The translations under genes were made by a program, and so were the position numbers. A model generated the notes under the pieces. It ran no database searches. It saw only the letters and a list, made by a program, of their open reading frames with translations, and had not been told where the DNA came from. This document shows positions 30,239 to 41,406 of a stretch of DNA of 64,000 nt, piece after piece (position 1 is the stretch's first letter; every line of letters begins with the position of its first letter). This stretch comes from Sphingomonadaceae bacterium (GTDB lineage: Bacteria > Pseudomonadota > Alphaproteobacteria > Sphingomonadales > Sphingomonadaceae), in assembly GCA_020850455.1 (NCBI GenBank), contig JADZEQ010000001.1, positions 1 through 64,000 on the forward strand, written 5' to 3'.

Positions 30239-30943
30239 TTATTCGCCTGATTCGGCGATTTCCGCCAGCATGTCAGGGTCGAGGATGGTGACCCGCCCAT
30301 GCTCCCGCCCAATCAACCCCTGATCCGCCCAAGCGGACAATTGCCGGTTGATTTGTTCGCGGCTCATGCCGGCAAAATGGGCAAGGTCGGTTTGGTTGAG
30401 GTCATGACGCAGCCGCCCACCGTCGGGCCCTATGGCCATCAACCGGATTAAACAGCGGGCAAGACGTGGGCCGGATGCAAAGGCGCGGTCCCCCTCAATC
30501 GTTGCATTGGCTTGGCGCAAGCGGCGCGCCATCTGGCCGAGCAACAGCCAAGCAAAATCGGGGCGCTGCGAAATAATGTCGCGCAGAGCACCCCGGTCAA
30601 GCCACAGCGCACGCACATCTTCATGTGCGGAAACGGTTGCCGTGCGCTCCCCGCCGTCGAGCACCGCAATTTCGCCGACCACCGCGCCACGTTCGAGGTA
30701 ATCCAATGTAATTTCGCGCCCATTGGCCGCTACAATCGAAACCCGCGCAACCCCGGCCAGCAGAATATAGAGCGCTTTGCCGTCATCGCCCTGCCGCATC
30801 ATCACATCGCCGCGCGCAAATTCGCGCACATTGCCACGGGCGGCCAGCGCGTCAAAAGCCTCTTCGCTTGCGCCTGCAAATAGGCTACCCGACGATAGTA
30901 ATCCCGATAATTCAGCGCCCTGCATAGCAGCTTTTCCCCCCAC
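30239..30943 (-). CDS. Crp/Fnr family transcriptional regulator
   Basis: cNMP-binding domain FARGDVMMRQGDDGKALYILLAGVARV...EIAVLDGGERTATVSA; HTH DLAHFAGMSREQINRQLSAW. Confidence 0.93.
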   Translation of the reverse strand: MGGKAAMQGAELSGLLSSGSLFAGASEEAFDALAARGNVREFARGDVMMRQGDDGKALYILLAGVARVSIVAANGREITLDYLERGAVVGEIAVLDGGERTATVSAHEDVRALWLDRGALRDIISQRPDFAWLLLGQMARRLRQANATIEGDRAFASGPRLARCLIRLMAIGPDGGRLRHDLNQTDLAHFAGMSREQINRQLSAWADQGLIGREHGRVTILDPDMLAEIAESGE

Positions 30944-31009
30944 CTATGCGGCCACCCTGACTAAATTTATTAGCAGGCGCAAGGTGAAAGCGTGTGCGAG
31001 GCGGTGCGC

Positions 31010-32644
31010 CTAGACGAGGCGACTTTGCTGCACCGCCGCTTCCACGAAGCTGGCAAAGAGCGGGTGTGGGTCAAATGGTTTGGATTTGAGTTCCGGGTGA
31101 AATTGCACCCCGACAAACCACGGATGATCGTCGCGTTCGACAATTTCAGGCAATTCGCCGTCTGGCGACATGCCCGAAAAGCGCAGTCCTGCAGCCTCTA
31201 GCCGTTCGCGATATGCGGTATTCACCTCATATCGGTGGCGGTGTCGTTCGCTAATGCTGTCACCGTCATAAATTTGCGCGACATGGCTGTTGCCCGCCAG
31301 CGCAGCCGGATAAGCACCCAGTCGCATCGTTCCGCCCAAATCACTATCGGCGTTGCGCTTTTGCAGCCCCTCCTCGCTCATCCATTCCTGAATAATGCCG
31401 ATAAGCGGTTCATCCGTTGGGCCGAACTCGCTGGAGGAAGCGTTGGGGAGACCGCATAAGTTGCGCGCGCTTTCAACGCAGGCCATTTGCATACCGAAAC
31501 AAATGCCGAAAAATGGGACCTTGCGTTCGCGGGCAAAGCGGATTGCCGCGATTTTGCCCTCTGCCCCGCGTTCGCCAAAGGCGCCGGGCACCAGAATGGC
31601 ATGCAGTGGTTCAAGTTCCGCAGCGATATGCGCTTCGTCGCCTTCAAAAATTTCAGCGTCTATCCAGCGGATATTGACCTTGACACGATTGGCTAGGCCA
31701 CCATGGACCAGCGCTTCGTTCAGGCTCTTATATGCGTCCTGCAGGCCGACATATTTGCCGATAACGCCGACAGTCACTTCCCCTTCGGGGTTGATCTGCC
31801 GATCCAAAATATCGCTCCAGCGGCGCAGGTCGGGTGCAACGCCCGGCGTAATGCCGAATGCGCGCAACACCTCATAATCCAAGCCCTCCGCATGATATTG
31901 CAGTGGCACGGCATAAATGGATTTGGCGTCAAGCGCCGGAATCACCGCTTCCTTGCGCACATTGCAAAACAGCGCAATTTTGGCGCGTTCATTGTCGGGC
32001 AACGGATGTTCGCAGCGGCATAGCAAAATATCAGGCTGCACGCCCAATGCGGTCAATTCCTTGACGCTGTGCTGGGTCGGCTTGGTTTTCAATTCCCCCG
32101 CCGCCGCGATATAGGGAACCAGGGTCACATGGACAAAGACGCTCGCTTCCCGTCCCAATTCGTTGCGGAGCTGGCGGATTGCTTCCATGAAAGGCAGCGA
32201 TTCGATGTCGCCAACCGTTCCGCCAATTTCGCACAGAACAAAATCCAGATCTTGCGTATCCGCCTTGGCAAATGCCTTTATCGCGTCGGTAACATGCGGG
32301 ATAACCTGCACCGTCGCCCCCAGATAATCGCCGCGCCGTTCCTTGGCGATGATGTCGCGATAAATACGGCCAGAGGTGACATTGTCGCTCTGCCGCGCAG
32401 CGACGCCGGTAAATCGTTCGTAATGACCAAGGTCGAGATCGGTTTCCGCGCCATCGTCGGTCACATAGACTTCGCCATGCTGATAGGGCGACATCGTGCC
32501 GGGATCGACGTTCAAATAAGGGTCAAATTTGCGAATACGCACGCGGTATCCGCGCGCCTGCAACAGCGCAGCCAGACTTGCCGCCATCAAACCTTTGCCG
32601 AGCGAGGAGACCACGCCGCCGGTGATAAAAATAAACCGCGCCAT
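31010..32644 (-). CDS. pyrG: CTP synthase
   Basis: [35 protein letters not shown]; GATase [11 protein letters not shown]. Confidence 0.98.
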   Translation of the reverse strand: MARFIFITGGVVSSLGKGLMAASLAALLQARGYRVRIRKFDPYLNVDPGTMSPYQHGEVYVTDDGAETDLDLGHYERFTGVAARQSDNVTSGRIYRDIIAKERRGDYLGATVQVIPHVTDAIKAFAKADTQDLDFVLCEIGGTVGDIESLPFMEAIRQLRNELGREASVFVHVTLVPYIAAAGELKTKPTQHSVKELTALGVQPDILLCRCEHPLPDNERAKIALFCNVRKEAVIPALDAKSIYAVPLQYHAEGLDYEVLRAFGITPGVAPDLRRWSDILDRQINPEGEVTVGVIGKYVGLQDAYKSLNEALVHGGLANRVKVNIRWIDAEIFEGDEAHIAAELEPLHAILVPGAFGERGAEGKIAAIRFARERKVPFFGICFGMQMACVESARNLCGLPNASSSEFGPTDEPLIGIIQEWMSEEGLQKRNADSDLGGTMRLGAYPAALAGNSHVAQIYDGDSISERHRHRYEVNTAYRERLEAAGLRFSGMSPDGELPEIVERDDHPWFVGVQFHPELKSKPFDPHPLFASFVEAAVQQSRLV

Positions 32645-32782
32645 GGGAATCATCGCCTAGCCGTAAATGGGGTGGGTATGCAAGCGGGCAACGGCGCGCG
32701 CAGCGCCATATTTGTCGCCAATCCACCCTAAATGATTGAAATTGCTTACCCGATTTCTACAAATCTTATGCGGGCAAACCAA

Positions 32783-33235
32783 TTATTGCTGCAGCGGCAC
32801 ATTGCCCGGCGCTGCCGCAGGCGGATTGGTGCTGGGCGTACCGGCCGCCGGCGGCGCTGCACCTGTCGCTGCCCCGGCGGCGGCTGCCGATAATGGATCG
32901 CCGCCACCCAATGGCACAGCTGTGGTCGGTGCCGGCAACGGCGGCGCTGCTTCGGCCGGGCCATTGGGCACACTTGCCGCCTTGGCATTGGTGTCAATTT
33001 GCGAGGAACGATGCCCGACCGAGGCAAGGATCGCCAAAATAATCGACAAAGAGATGAACGCGGTCGCCAAAATGGCGGTCGTGCGGGTCAGAAAATCCTT
33101 GGCCCCGTGCGCCGACAGAAACCCGGTCGGGCTGCCGCCTGTGCCAAGCCCACCACCCTCCGACTTTTGCATCAGGATGACGGTGATAAGGCCCAGCGTG
33201 ACCAGCGCCTGCAAAACCAAGAGAAAGGTATACAT
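32783..33235 (-). CDS. secG: Preprotein translocase subunit SecG
   Basis: MYTFLLVLQALVTLGLITVILMQKSEGGGLGTGGSPTGFLSAHGAKDFLTRTTAILA. Confidence 0.93.
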   Translation of the reverse strand: MYTFLLVLQALVTLGLITVILMQKSEGGGLGTGGSPTGFLSAHGAKDFLTRTTAILATAFISLSIILAILASVGHRSSQIDTNAKAASVPNGPAEAAPPLPAPTTAVPLGGGDPLSAAAAGAATGAAPPAAGTPSTNPPAAAPGNVPLQQ

Positions 33236-33316
33236 TATTTTTCCTGCAAATGCGTCGTGCGACATTCACCTGCCGCGCGCCAATTTCCGCGCACATAGGG
33301 CGGCAGTCGCGCGCAA

Positions 33317-34063
33317 TCAAGTATTAGAGGCGCCCTCGCCTGCCGCGATGATCGGCACAAATTTGGCAGCGCTCAAGCTTGCCCCGCCCACCAGCGCACC
33401 GTCAACGTCGCTGGTCGCCAAGATTTCAGCCGCATTATCCGGCGTAACCGACCCACCGTAAAGAATGCGCACATCGTTCGCAGCGCTGCCGAGTGCGCCG
33501 CGGATGGCACCGTGCATGGCTGCAATTTCGTCGGTCGAGGCGGTCAGTCCGGTACCGATTGCCCAAATCGGCTCATAGGCTATGGCGACGCGTTTTGGTG
33601 CATGGAGCAGCGCCATCGGCAGGGATTGGGCGACTTGGCCCAATACATAGGTTTCGGCATCACCCGCTTCACGCACGCTCAGCGGCTCACCAACACAGAT
33701 GATAACGTCCAGCCCCGCGCCCAGAGCTGCCGACGCCTTGTTACGCACCATCTCATTTGATTCGTGGGAATATTCGCGCCGTTCGCTGTGGCCAACGATG
33801 GCGAGCTTTGCCCCGCAATCGACCAGCATATCTGCCGAAACACTGCCGGTAAACGCGCCCTTGTCCAATGTATGACAATCCTGCCCACCGACGCCAAGTT
33901 GGGGACACAGCTTGGCCATCGCCATAACCAACGTAAAGGGCGGACACAGCGCAACATCGACGCCCGGATGCGCATGTGCTGCCTTTTCAATCGCCTGCGC
34001 TTCATGCAGCGAGGTGATGTGGCCGTTCATCTTCCAATTACCGACAATATATTTGCGTCGCAT
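33317..34063 (-). CDS. tpiA: Triose-phosphate isomerase
   Basis: MRRKYIVGNWKMNGH, GHSERREY, AYEPIWAIGTG, YGGSVTPDNAAEI. Confidence 0.97.
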   Translation of the reverse strand: MRRKYIVGNWKMNGHITSLHEAQAIEKAAHAHPGVDVALCPPFTLVMAMAKLCPQLGVGGQDCHTLDKGAFTGSVSADMLVDCGAKLAIVGHSERREYSHESNEMVRNKASAALGAGLDVIICVGEPLSVREAGDAETYVLGQVAQSLPMALLHAPKRVAIAYEPIWAIGTGLTASTDEIAAMHGAIRGALGSAANDVRILYGGSVTPDNAAEILATSDVDGALVGGASLSAAKFVPIIAAGEGASNT

Positions 34064-34236
34064 TATCTGCCCTTTGCCTCTTGCTCTGGGCCATCGCCTA
34101 GCGTTGATGCACGCCGTGCTCAACCGACAAAAGCGCCCGCACCGCCCCTTGCAACGCAGTTTAGCTTGAAGCAGCGCCGCCACCCCCCTAAAGCGCTGCG
34201 CCAGATATCCGCATATCCTTCATAGGCCCGCAATCC

Positions 34237-36174
34237 ATGATTCAGTTTTTCCGCGCCATCCTCACTTCCAAGATCGGCGCGGCCGTTGCGCTCACCCTTT
34301 TGGTCATTCTGGGCTTTGCCTTTGTGCTTGGTGATGTGACGGGGATGAGCGGCGCGGGCCAAGTGGGCGACAATGTCATTGCCAAGGTGGGCAGCCGCGA
34401 CATCACCATGCAGGATGTACGCCAACGGGTGCAGATCGAATATCGGCGGGCGCAACAACAGAACCCGCAACTCACCATGGACCAGTTTCTGGCTGGCGAC
34501 ACGCTTGACGCGCTGATCAACCAGACGGTCGAACTCTATGCGCTCGAACAATATGCCCGTGCACAAGGCATCGGCATCGACCGCGAAAGCATTGACGCCG
34601 AAATCGCGCGCACGCCGGGCTTTGCCGGGGTCAGTGGCAGTTTCGATCAAGAAATCATGCGCCAAGCGCTGCAGCAACAGGGCATGAGCGTTGATCAATA
34701 TCGCGCCAATCTGGTCAATGCCTCCATCGTGCGGCAATTGGTCGCGGCCTATGGCACGCTGCGCGATGCCCCGCGCGGGCTAGTAGTCCCCTATGCATCC
34801 TTGTTGATGGAACGGCGGGTTGGGGACGCAACCTTTGTTCCCGCATCACGCTTTGCACCCACGGCCAACCCGACGCCGCAGCAATTGCAGGCATTTTATA
34901 CCGCGCAGCGCCAACGCTATCTGCTGCCTGAACGGCGGGTGGTACGTTACGCGGTGATCGACCAGAGCCATGTGCCCGCCGTTGCGCCGCCAACTGCTGC
35001 ACAAATTGCAGAGGCATATCGCGCCGCCAGCGCCGAATTTGCAGCGCGCGAAACCCGCCGTTTCAATCAGGTCATCGTGGAAACAAGAGCGGCAGCCGAC
35101 CGGATTGCCGCCGCTGCGCGGGCTGGCCAGTCGCTTGACGCCGCCGCCCGTGCTGCCGGACTGTCGGCAGCGCGCATAGATGCCGCAAACAAGGAAAGCT
35201 TTGCCGCCAGCACCAGCGCGGCGGTTGCCGACACCGCCTTTGCGGCAGCGCAGGGGGGCATAGTTGGCCCACTACCAGTGCCCTTGGGCTTTGTTGTCCT
35301 GCATGTGGAATCGGCCACATCGATCCCCCAGCGCACGCTGGCTGATGTGACGCCCCTGCTCACCCAGCGGCTGAATGAACAGCATCAGCAAGAAGCGATG
35401 GTGGACCTCTTCAACAATGTGCAGGATGCGTTGAATGGTGGGGCGAGTGTTGCCGAAATTGCGACCGACAAGCATCTGACTTTGGTCGAAACACCCGCGA
35501 TTTTGGCCAATGGCCAATCGCTCGCCAACCCCGCTTATCGTTGGGAGGCACGGCTCAACCCCCTGCTCTCCGCAGCTTTCCAAATGCATCAGGGTGATGC
35601 AGCGCAATTGGTAACTATAGAGGATGGGCGCGTTTTTGCGGCGGTTGATGTGCCGACAACCATCGCCGCAGCGCCGCCGCCGCTGGCAGAAATTGCGGCG
35701 CGGGTGACAGCTGATTGGAAACAGGCCGAAGGGGCAAAACGTGCGCGCGATGTGGCACGACGCATCCTTGCCAATGTAGAGCGTGGGCAGAGCATGTCCG
35801 CCGCATCCACAGCTGCGGGCAACAGCCTCTCCGTCCAGCAGATCACTGCGCGGCGTATCGATACGGTGATTGCGCCCGGCCGTGTGCCGCCCGAAGTTGC
35901 GCTGCTGTTCGCGATGGATGGTGGCACAGTGCGCACGTTGGAAATGCCGGGTGGGAGCGGCTGGATGGTCATCAAATTGGCGCGTATCGAACCCGGTGAT
36001 GCCAGTGGCGATCAACAAGTTATTACGGGGGTCGGCCGCGAATTTGTGCAGGCGCTTGGCGCCGATTATGTGCAGATATTGGTCAATGCCGCGCGCGCGC
36101 AATTTCCGGTCAACATTAATCGGGAGGCGGTTCGCACGCTGCGCGAGCAGCTGCTCGGCCGTGGTGGCAACTGA
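34237..36174 (+). CDS. PpiD-like peptidylprolyl isomerase / periplasmic folding chaperone
   Basis: N-terminal TM helix, SurA-N-like domain, weak PpiC-like region; 645 aa upstream of trpE. Confidence 0.85.
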   Translation: MIQFFRAILTSKIGAAVALTLLVILGFAFVLGDVTGMSGAGQVGDNVIAKVGSRDITMQDVRQRVQIEYRRAQQQNPQLTMDQFLAGDTLDALINQTVELYALEQYARAQGIGIDRESIDAEIARTPGFAGVSGSFDQEIMRQALQQQGMSVDQYRANLVNASIVRQLVAAYGTLRDAPRGLVVPYASLLMERRVGDATFVPASRFAPTANPTPQQLQAFYTAQRQRYLLPERRVVRYAVIDQSHVPAVAPPTAAQIAEAYRAASAEFAARETRRFNQVIVETRAAADRIAAAARAGQSLDAAARAAGLSAARIDAANKESFAASTSAAVADTAFAAAQGGIVGPLPVPLGFVVLHVESATSIPQRTLADVTPLLTQRLNEQHQQEAMVDLFNNVQDALNGGASVAEIATDKHLTLVETPAILANGQSLANPAYRWEARLNPLLSAAFQMHQGDAAQLVTIEDGRVFAAVDVPTTIAAAPPPLAEIAARVTADWKQAEGAKRARDVARRILANVERGQSMSAASTAAGNSLSVQQITARRIDTVIAPGRVPPEVALLFAMDGGTVRTLEMPGGSGWMVIKLARIEPGDASGDQQVITGVGREFVQALGADYVQILVNAARAQFPVNINREAVRTLREQLLGRGGN

Positions 36175-37715
36175 GCGGGCCGGCTGCCGCCGCACACGGC
36201 GGGATATTCGGTGCCAAGATAGCGCTTGACGCGCTGACCGATGGCAGGGGCGCACTGCTCTGGGCACAGCGCGTCGCTGATTGCGATACCCCCATTTCGG
36301 CGGCCCTGTCGCTGATGCAGTCGGAGCGTGGCGACTGGATTCTCGAATCGGTAGAAGGCGGCGCAACGCGTGGGCGGTATAGCCTGATCGGCCTCGACCC
36401 CGATTTGGTGCTGCGTGCGCAAGGCGATGTCGTACAAATAAACCGACGTTGGCAGTTGGACCGGCAGCGGTTCGAAACAATCGACCAAACGCCGGTGGAT
36501 GCACTGCGCCAATTGGTTGGCGAATGTCAGGTCGACCCGATACCCGATGGCTTGCCGAGCGCGCTTGCCTGCCTCGTCGGTTATTTCGCCTATGAAATTT
36601 ATGGGCAAATCGAAAGCCTGCCGCGCCCTGCCCCCAACCCGATTGGCGCAAGCGATTATTTCTTTGTCCGACCAACCTTGTTGCTGGTGTTCGACCGGCT
36701 GACCGATTTGGTCTGGATCGTCGCGCCTGTTTGGCCCGACAGCAGCGCGCCGCCCGAACGTAGCATTGCGCGTGCCGAAGAACGTATCGCCGCCGCGCTT
36801 CACGCGCTTGACAGCCATCAACCATCGCCGCGTGCAGAGGTCGCTATCGACCCGGCAGCAATGACGCTGGAACCCACGCTGCCAGCCGGTCGCTATGCCG
36901 ATATGGTGGCGCGCGCCAAGCAATATATTGTCGCCGGCGATATTTTTCAGGTTGTCCTCGCTCAGCGTTTCACCACCCCCTTTGCCCTGCCGCCCATCGC
37001 ACTTTATCGGTCGCTGCGACGGATTAATCCCAGCCCCTTCCTCTATTTCCTCGACCTGCCCGACATGGCGATTGTCGGTTCCAGCCCCGAAATTTTAGTG
37101 CGGGTACGTGATGGTGAAATTACCATCCGGCCGATTGCGGGCACACGCCCGCGCGGGGCCAATGCGGCAGAGGATGTTGCCAATCGCACCTCCCTCCTTG
37201 CCGACGCAAAGGAATGCGCCGAACATCTGATGCTGCTCGACCTTGGGCGCAATGATGTCGCGCGCAGCGCCCGCGCTGGGACGGTCAGCGTCACCGATGC
37301 CTTCACCGTCGAATTTTACAGCCATGTCATGCACATCGTATCGAACGTGGTCGGCACGCTGGATGTGGACAAGGATGCGCTTGACGCGCTGTTCGCCGGC
37401 TTTCCGGCGGGCACGGTTTCAGGCGCGCCAAAGGTGCGTGCAGCGCAAATCATTGCCGAGTTGGAAGGCGAAACGCGCGGGGTTTATGCAGGTGGTATCG
37501 GATATTTTGCGCCCGATGGCAGCATGGATAGCTGCATCGTGCTGCGCACCGGCATCTTGAAGGACGGCACGCTCCACGTCACGGCTGGCGCTGGGATCGT
37601 CGCCGACAGCGACGCCGACTATGAACAGCGCGAGTGTGAGGCAAAAGCCCGCGCGCTGCTCGCTGCGGCGCAAGAGGCGGTGCGCATCGCCGGTGAAGCG
37701 GGGTATGGGCAATGA
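36171..37715 (+). CDS. trpE: Anthranilate synthase component I (start codon non-canonical or uncertain; first in-frame ATG is 36315)
   Basis: ILESVEGGATRGRYSLIGLDPD, SPFLYFLDLP, GTRPRGANAAED, DLGRNDVARSA; conserved N-terminal sequence continues upstream of ATG 36315. Confidence 0.92.
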   Translation: MSGPAAAAHGGIFGAKIALDALTDGRGALLWAQRVADCDTPISAALSLMQSERGDWILESVEGGATRGRYSLIGLDPDLVLRAQGDVVQINRRWQLDRQRFETIDQTPVDALRQLVGECQVDPIPDGLPSALACLVGYFAYEIYGQIESLPRPAPNPIGASDYFFVRPTLLLVFDRLTDLVWIVAPVWPDSSAPPERSIARAEERIAAALHALDSHQPSPRAEVAIDPAAMTLEPTLPAGRYADMVARAKQYIVAGDIFQVVLAQRFTTPFALPPIALYRSLRRINPSPFLYFLDLPDMAIVGSSPEILVRVRDGEITIRPIAGTRPRGANAAEDVANRTSLLADAKECAEHLMLLDLGRNDVARSARAGTVSVTDAFTVEFYSHVMHIVSNVVGTLDVDKDALDALFAGFPAGTVSGAPKVRAAQIIAELEGETRGVYAGGIGYFAPDGSMDSCIVLRTGILKDGTLHVTAGAGIVADSDADYEQRECEAKARALLAAAQEAVRIAGEAGYGQ

Positions 37716-38323
37716 TTTTGGTCATCGACAATTATGACAGCTTTACCTTCAACCTCGTCCACTATTTGCGCGAATTGGGCGCTGAAGTGGTTGTGGAGCG
37801 TAACGATGCGTTACGCGTTGATCAGGCAATGGCCAGCGGGGCCAAGGGATTTCTAATTTCGCCCGGCCCCGGCACGCCCGATGATGCGGGTATAGCGCTG
37901 GAACTGATAGCCGCCTGCGCAGCGGAGGGGCGCCGTCCGCTGCTTGGCGTGTGCCTCGGCCATCAGGCTATCGGGCAAAGCTTTGGCGCCAAGGTGGTGC
38001 GCGGCCATTTGATGCACGGGAAAACCGCATGCGTGCGCCATGACGGCAGTGGCATTTTTGCAGGCATCCCAGACCGATTCACCGCCACGCGATATCATAG
38101 CCTTGTCGTGGAGAATCTGCCCGAATCTTTGCACGTTAATGCGACAAGTGTTGATGGCGCGGTGATGGGTTTTTCGCATCGCAGCTTACCGATCCATGGT
38201 GTGCAATTTCACCCCGAAAGCATCGCCACCCAGCACGGCCATGCGATGCTGGCTAATTTCCTGCGGATGGCAGGAATCGTGCCCACCGCCATACCTAATC
38301 GTGACATCAACTTGCCCCTATGA
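37712..38323 (+). CDS. trpG: Anthranilate synthase component II (glutamine amidotransferase)
   Basis: MILVIDNYDSFTFNLVHYL, SPGPGTPDDAG, LLGVCLGHQAIGQ, HPESIAT. Confidence 0.96.
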   Translation: MILVIDNYDSFTFNLVHYLRELGAEVVVERNDALRVDQAMASGAKGFLISPGPGTPDDAGIALELIAACAAEGRRPLLGVCLGHQAIGQSFGAKVVRGHLMHGKTACVRHDGSGIFAGIPDRFTATRYHSLVVENLPESLHVNATSVDGAVMGFSHRSLPIHGVQFHPESIATQHGHAMLANFLRMAGIVPTAIPNRDINLPL

Positions 38324-39312
38324 CTGGCTTACCCGACCCATCGCGCCCGCTCGATGCAGAGGCGGCGGCGGCGGTCTTTGCACTGCTGCTCGATGGTGGC
38401 GCAGCGGACGCAGACGTTGGCCAATTCCTGCTCGGCCTGTCCGAACGCGGTGAAACGGCGGTGGAAATCGCCGCCGCTGTCCGTGCCATGCGAGCACGAA
38501 TGGTGCGCGTTGCAGCCCCTGTCCACGCCATCGACGTTTGCGGCACCGGGGGCGATGGGCAACATAGTCTCAATGTCTCGACCGCAGTTGCCATTGTTGT
38601 TGCCGCATGCGGCGTGCCGGTCGCCAAACATGGCAATCGCGCAGCGTCGAGCCAGGCGGGCGGCGCGGACACGCTCGAAGCCTTGGGCCTCAATCTCGAC
38701 CGCGCAGCAGAGGCGGCGGAGGATAGCCTAGCCGATATCGGCATCGCATTCCTCTTTGCGCAAAAACACCACCCCGCGCTTGCCAAACTGGCCCCCATTC
38801 GCAAGGCTATCGGCCGACGAACCATATTCAACCTGACCGGCCCCGCCGCAAATCCGGCGGGGGTTACACGCCAGCTCATCGGTATCGCCCGGCCCGATTT
38901 CATGCCTGTCTATGCCGATGCCTTATCCCTGCTTGGAATGGCGGATGCGATGCTGGTCGCAGGTGATGAGCCGCTCGATGAATTGTCGGTCGCAGGGCCG
39001 AGTAGCTATATACGCATCGGCCATGGCGCGGGGCGCGTCACGCCCATCGCGGCCGGGTTACAATATCATGCAACAGATGCCCTGCGCGGCGGCGATGCCG
39101 CCTATAATGCCGCAGCATTGTACCGGCTGCTATGCGGCGAACAGAGCAACCCCGGCGATGCGGCTTACCGCGATGCAGTATTGTTCAATGCAGCAGGCGC
39201 GCTGATGGTTGCAGGCGTTGCGCCGGACTGGGCGAGCGGGGTGGATGAAGCCGCTGAAGCGATTGACAAGGGGCTTGCCAAGGCGCTGCTCGATTGCTGG
39301 ATAGCCTATTGA
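38320..39312 (+). CDS. trpD: Anthranilate phosphoribosyltransferase
   Basis: [43 protein letters not shown]. Confidence 0.97.
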   Translation: MTGLPDPSRPLDAEAAAAVFALLLDGGAADADVGQFLLGLSERGETAVEIAAAVRAMRARMVRVAAPVHAIDVCGTGGDGQHSLNVSTAVAIVVAACGVPVAKHGNRAASSQAGGADTLEALGLNLDRAAEAAEDSLADIGIAFLFAQKHHPALAKLAPIRKAIGRRTIFNLTGPAANPAGVTRQLIGIARPDFMPVYADALSLLGMADAMLVAGDEPLDELSVAGPSSYIRIGHGAGRVTPIAAGLQYHATDALRGGDAAYNAAALYRLLCGEQSNPGDAAYRDAVLFNAAGALMVAGVAPDWASGVDEAAEAIDKGLAKALLDCWIAY

Positions 39313-40106
39313 TGACCGATAAACTTGCCGAAATCTGCGCGACTACAGCCCGCGAAGTGCACCGCCGTCGCGCCACCATCAGCGACGCTGAAATGGCCGC
39401 GCGTATCGCCGCCGCGCCGCCGCCACGCGGATTCCATGCTGCCTTGCAGTCGAAAATCGACGATGGCGACTTTGCCTTGATAGCCGAAATCAAAAAGGCG
39501 AGCCCGTCCAAGGGCCTTATCCGCGCAGATTTTGATCCGCCAGCCCATGCCCGTGACTATGCGGCGGGTGGGGCTGCTTGCCTTTCCATTCTTACCGACG
39601 AACCCTATTTCCAAGGGCATGCCGATTTTCTGGTTGCCGCGCGCGCAGCATGCACGCTCCCCGTCCTGCGCAAGGATTTCATGGTCGACCGCTGGCAAGT
39701 CGGCGAAGCGCGCGCCATGGGGGCCGATGCCATTTTGCTGATCGTCGCCGCGCTTGATGATGCCATGCTCTCAGCCTTGGAGGGGGAGGCATTGTCGCTC
39801 GGCATGGATGTACTTGTCGAAGTGCATGATGCGGCGGAAATGGACCGTGCGTTGACCCACCTGCAATCCCGGTTGATTGGGGTCAATAATCGCGATCTGC
39901 GCAGCTTTACGGTAGATCTGGCGACTACAGAACGGCTCGCCGCCATGGCGCCCGCCGACATATTATTGGTATGTGAAAGCGGTATCTTCACGCATGCAGA
40001 TTGTCAGCGCATGGCGCAAAGCGGCGTTAATGCCTTTCTTGTCGGTGAAAGCCTGATGCGGCAAGATGATGTGGCCGCCGCCACCCGCCGTCTGTTGAAA
40101 GGATAG
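39312..40106 (+). CDS. trpC: Indole-3-glycerol phosphate synthase
   Basis: [43 protein letters not shown]. Confidence 0.97.
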   Translation: MTDKLAEICATTAREVHRRRATISDAEMAARIAAAPPPRGFHAALQSKIDDGDFALIAEIKKASPSKGLIRADFDPPAHARDYAAGGAACLSILTDEPYFQGHADFLVAARAACTLPVLRKDFMVDRWQVGEARAMGADAILLIVAALDDAMLSALEGEALSLGMDVLVEVHDAAEMDRALTHLQSRLIGVNNRDLRSFTVDLATTERLAAMAPADILLVCESGIFTHADCQRMAQSGVNAFLVGESLMRQDDVAAATRRLLKG

Positions 40107-40109
40107 GAT

Positions 40110-40583
40110 ATGGCCGAGCTCACCCATATAGATGCGACGGGCGCGGCACAGATGGTCGATGTCGGGGCCAAAGCGGACAGCGCGCGCGAAGCGGTGGCGA
40201 CGGGTCGTATCACCCTCGCCCCCTCAACCCTTGCCGCAATTGCGGAGGGAACGGCGGCCAAGGGCAATGTACTCGCCACCGCGCGGATTGCGGGCATCAT
40301 GGCAGCCAAACGCACCAGCGAGCTTATTCCGCTCTGTCACCCATTAATGCTCGACAAAATCGCCGTCGATTTCACCACCGACAATGCTGGGATTACCGCC
40401 ACCGCGATCGCGCGCCTGACGGGCAAAACGGGGGTGGAGATGGAGGCGCTGACCGCTGTATCCGTCGCGCTCCTCACCATTTACGACATGGTAAAGGCAA
40501 TGGAGCGGGATTCATGTATCAGCGACATTCGCCTCGTCGCCAAATCAGGCGGCAAATCGGGTGCGTGGACGGCTGGCGCCTGA
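40110..40583 (+). CDS. moaC: Cyclic pyranopterin monophosphate synthase
   Basis: [52 protein letters not shown]. Confidence 0.97.
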   Translation: MAELTHIDATGAAQMVDVGAKADSAREAVATGRITLAPSTLAAIAEGTAAKGNVLATARIAGIMAAKRTSELIPLCHPLMLDKIAVDFTTDNAGITATAIARLTGKTGVEMEALTAVSVALLTIYDMVKAMERDSCISDIRLVAKSGGKSGAWTAGA

Positions 40584-40660
40584 CCGCGCTGCCCATATAT
40601 TGCGCCATTTGGCACAAAAGGGGCACAAAGGCTTGACCTTTCCGAATATGTTGCCTAGAC

Positions 40661-40675
40661 GTTCCTACAACGTTC
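40661..40675 (+). promoter_or_regulatory. LexA/SOS box GTTC-N7-GTTC upstream of lexA
   Basis: GTTCCTACAACGTTC, 38 bp before lexA ATG. Confidence 0.9.
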
Positions 40676-40713
40676 CAAGGCAACTCGTTCACTGCCATTT
40701 GGGGGAAGGTGCA

Positions 40714-41397
40714 ATGCTCACGCGCAAACAGCATGAACTTATCTGCTTCATCGAAGATCGGTTGAACAATAGCGGGATCAGCCCCTCTTTTGAGGAGATG
40801 AAGGAAGCCTTGGGGCTGAAATCCAAATCAGGTGTGCATCGGTTGATCAGCGCGCTTGAAGAGCGCGGCTTTTTGCGCCGGTTGCCCAATCGCGCCCGCG
40901 CGTTGGAGGTGGTGCGCGCACCCGAACGCGGTGAGGAGGCTGCCGCCGCCGCCACACCGTCCAATGTCATTGCGATGCCGCGCGCCAGCAGCCCGCTACC
41001 CAACGTCGCCAATGACGTCATTGACCTGCCCTTGCACGGGCGGATTGCGGCGGGCGTGCCGATCGAAGCATTTGAAGACAGCCAGATGCTGCCTGTTCCC
41101 GCTGCGCTATTGGGGCCGGGGGAACATTATGCGCTGGAAGTTTCTGGCGATTCGATGGTCGAGGCAGGGATTTTGGATGGCGACTTCGCCTTGATTCAGC
41201 GCAGCGAAACTGCGCGGGAGGGGGATATTGTCGTCGCACTCGTTGATGGACAGGATGCAACGCTCAAATATTTCCATCGTGCTGGGCGCGACATCCGCCT
41301 TGAGCCAGCCAACGCGCGTTATGATGCGCAGATCTATGCGCCAGGCCGGGTCAGCATTCAGGGCAAGCTGGCCGGGTTGCTCCGCCGCTACCATTAA
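40714..41397 (+). CDS. lexA: Transcriptional repressor LexA
   Basis: [66 protein letters not shown]; peptidase S24 domain [13 protein letters not shown]. Confidence 0.98.
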   Translation: MLTRKQHELICFIEDRLNNSGISPSFEEMKEALGLKSKSGVHRLISALEERGFLRRLPNRARALEVVRAPERGEEAAAAATPSNVIAMPRASSPLPNVANDVIDLPLHGRIAAGVPIEAFEDSQMLPVPAALLGPGEHYALEVSGDSMVEAGILDGDFALIQRSETAREGDIVVALVDGQDATLKYFHRAGRDIRLEPANARYDAQIYAPGRVSIQGKLAGLLRRYH

Positions 41398-41406
41398 GGA
41401 TCAGGC

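Noticed and set aside
30107-30250. 47-aa ORF as a protein-coding gene
   Set aside because: It reads through a strong intrinsic terminator stem and has no recognisable homology; kept only as an alternative in the sRNA finding.
35272-36825. 517-aa minus-strand ORF across the PpiD-like/trpE junction
   Set aside because: Antisense to conserved coding sequence; no domain-like motifs.
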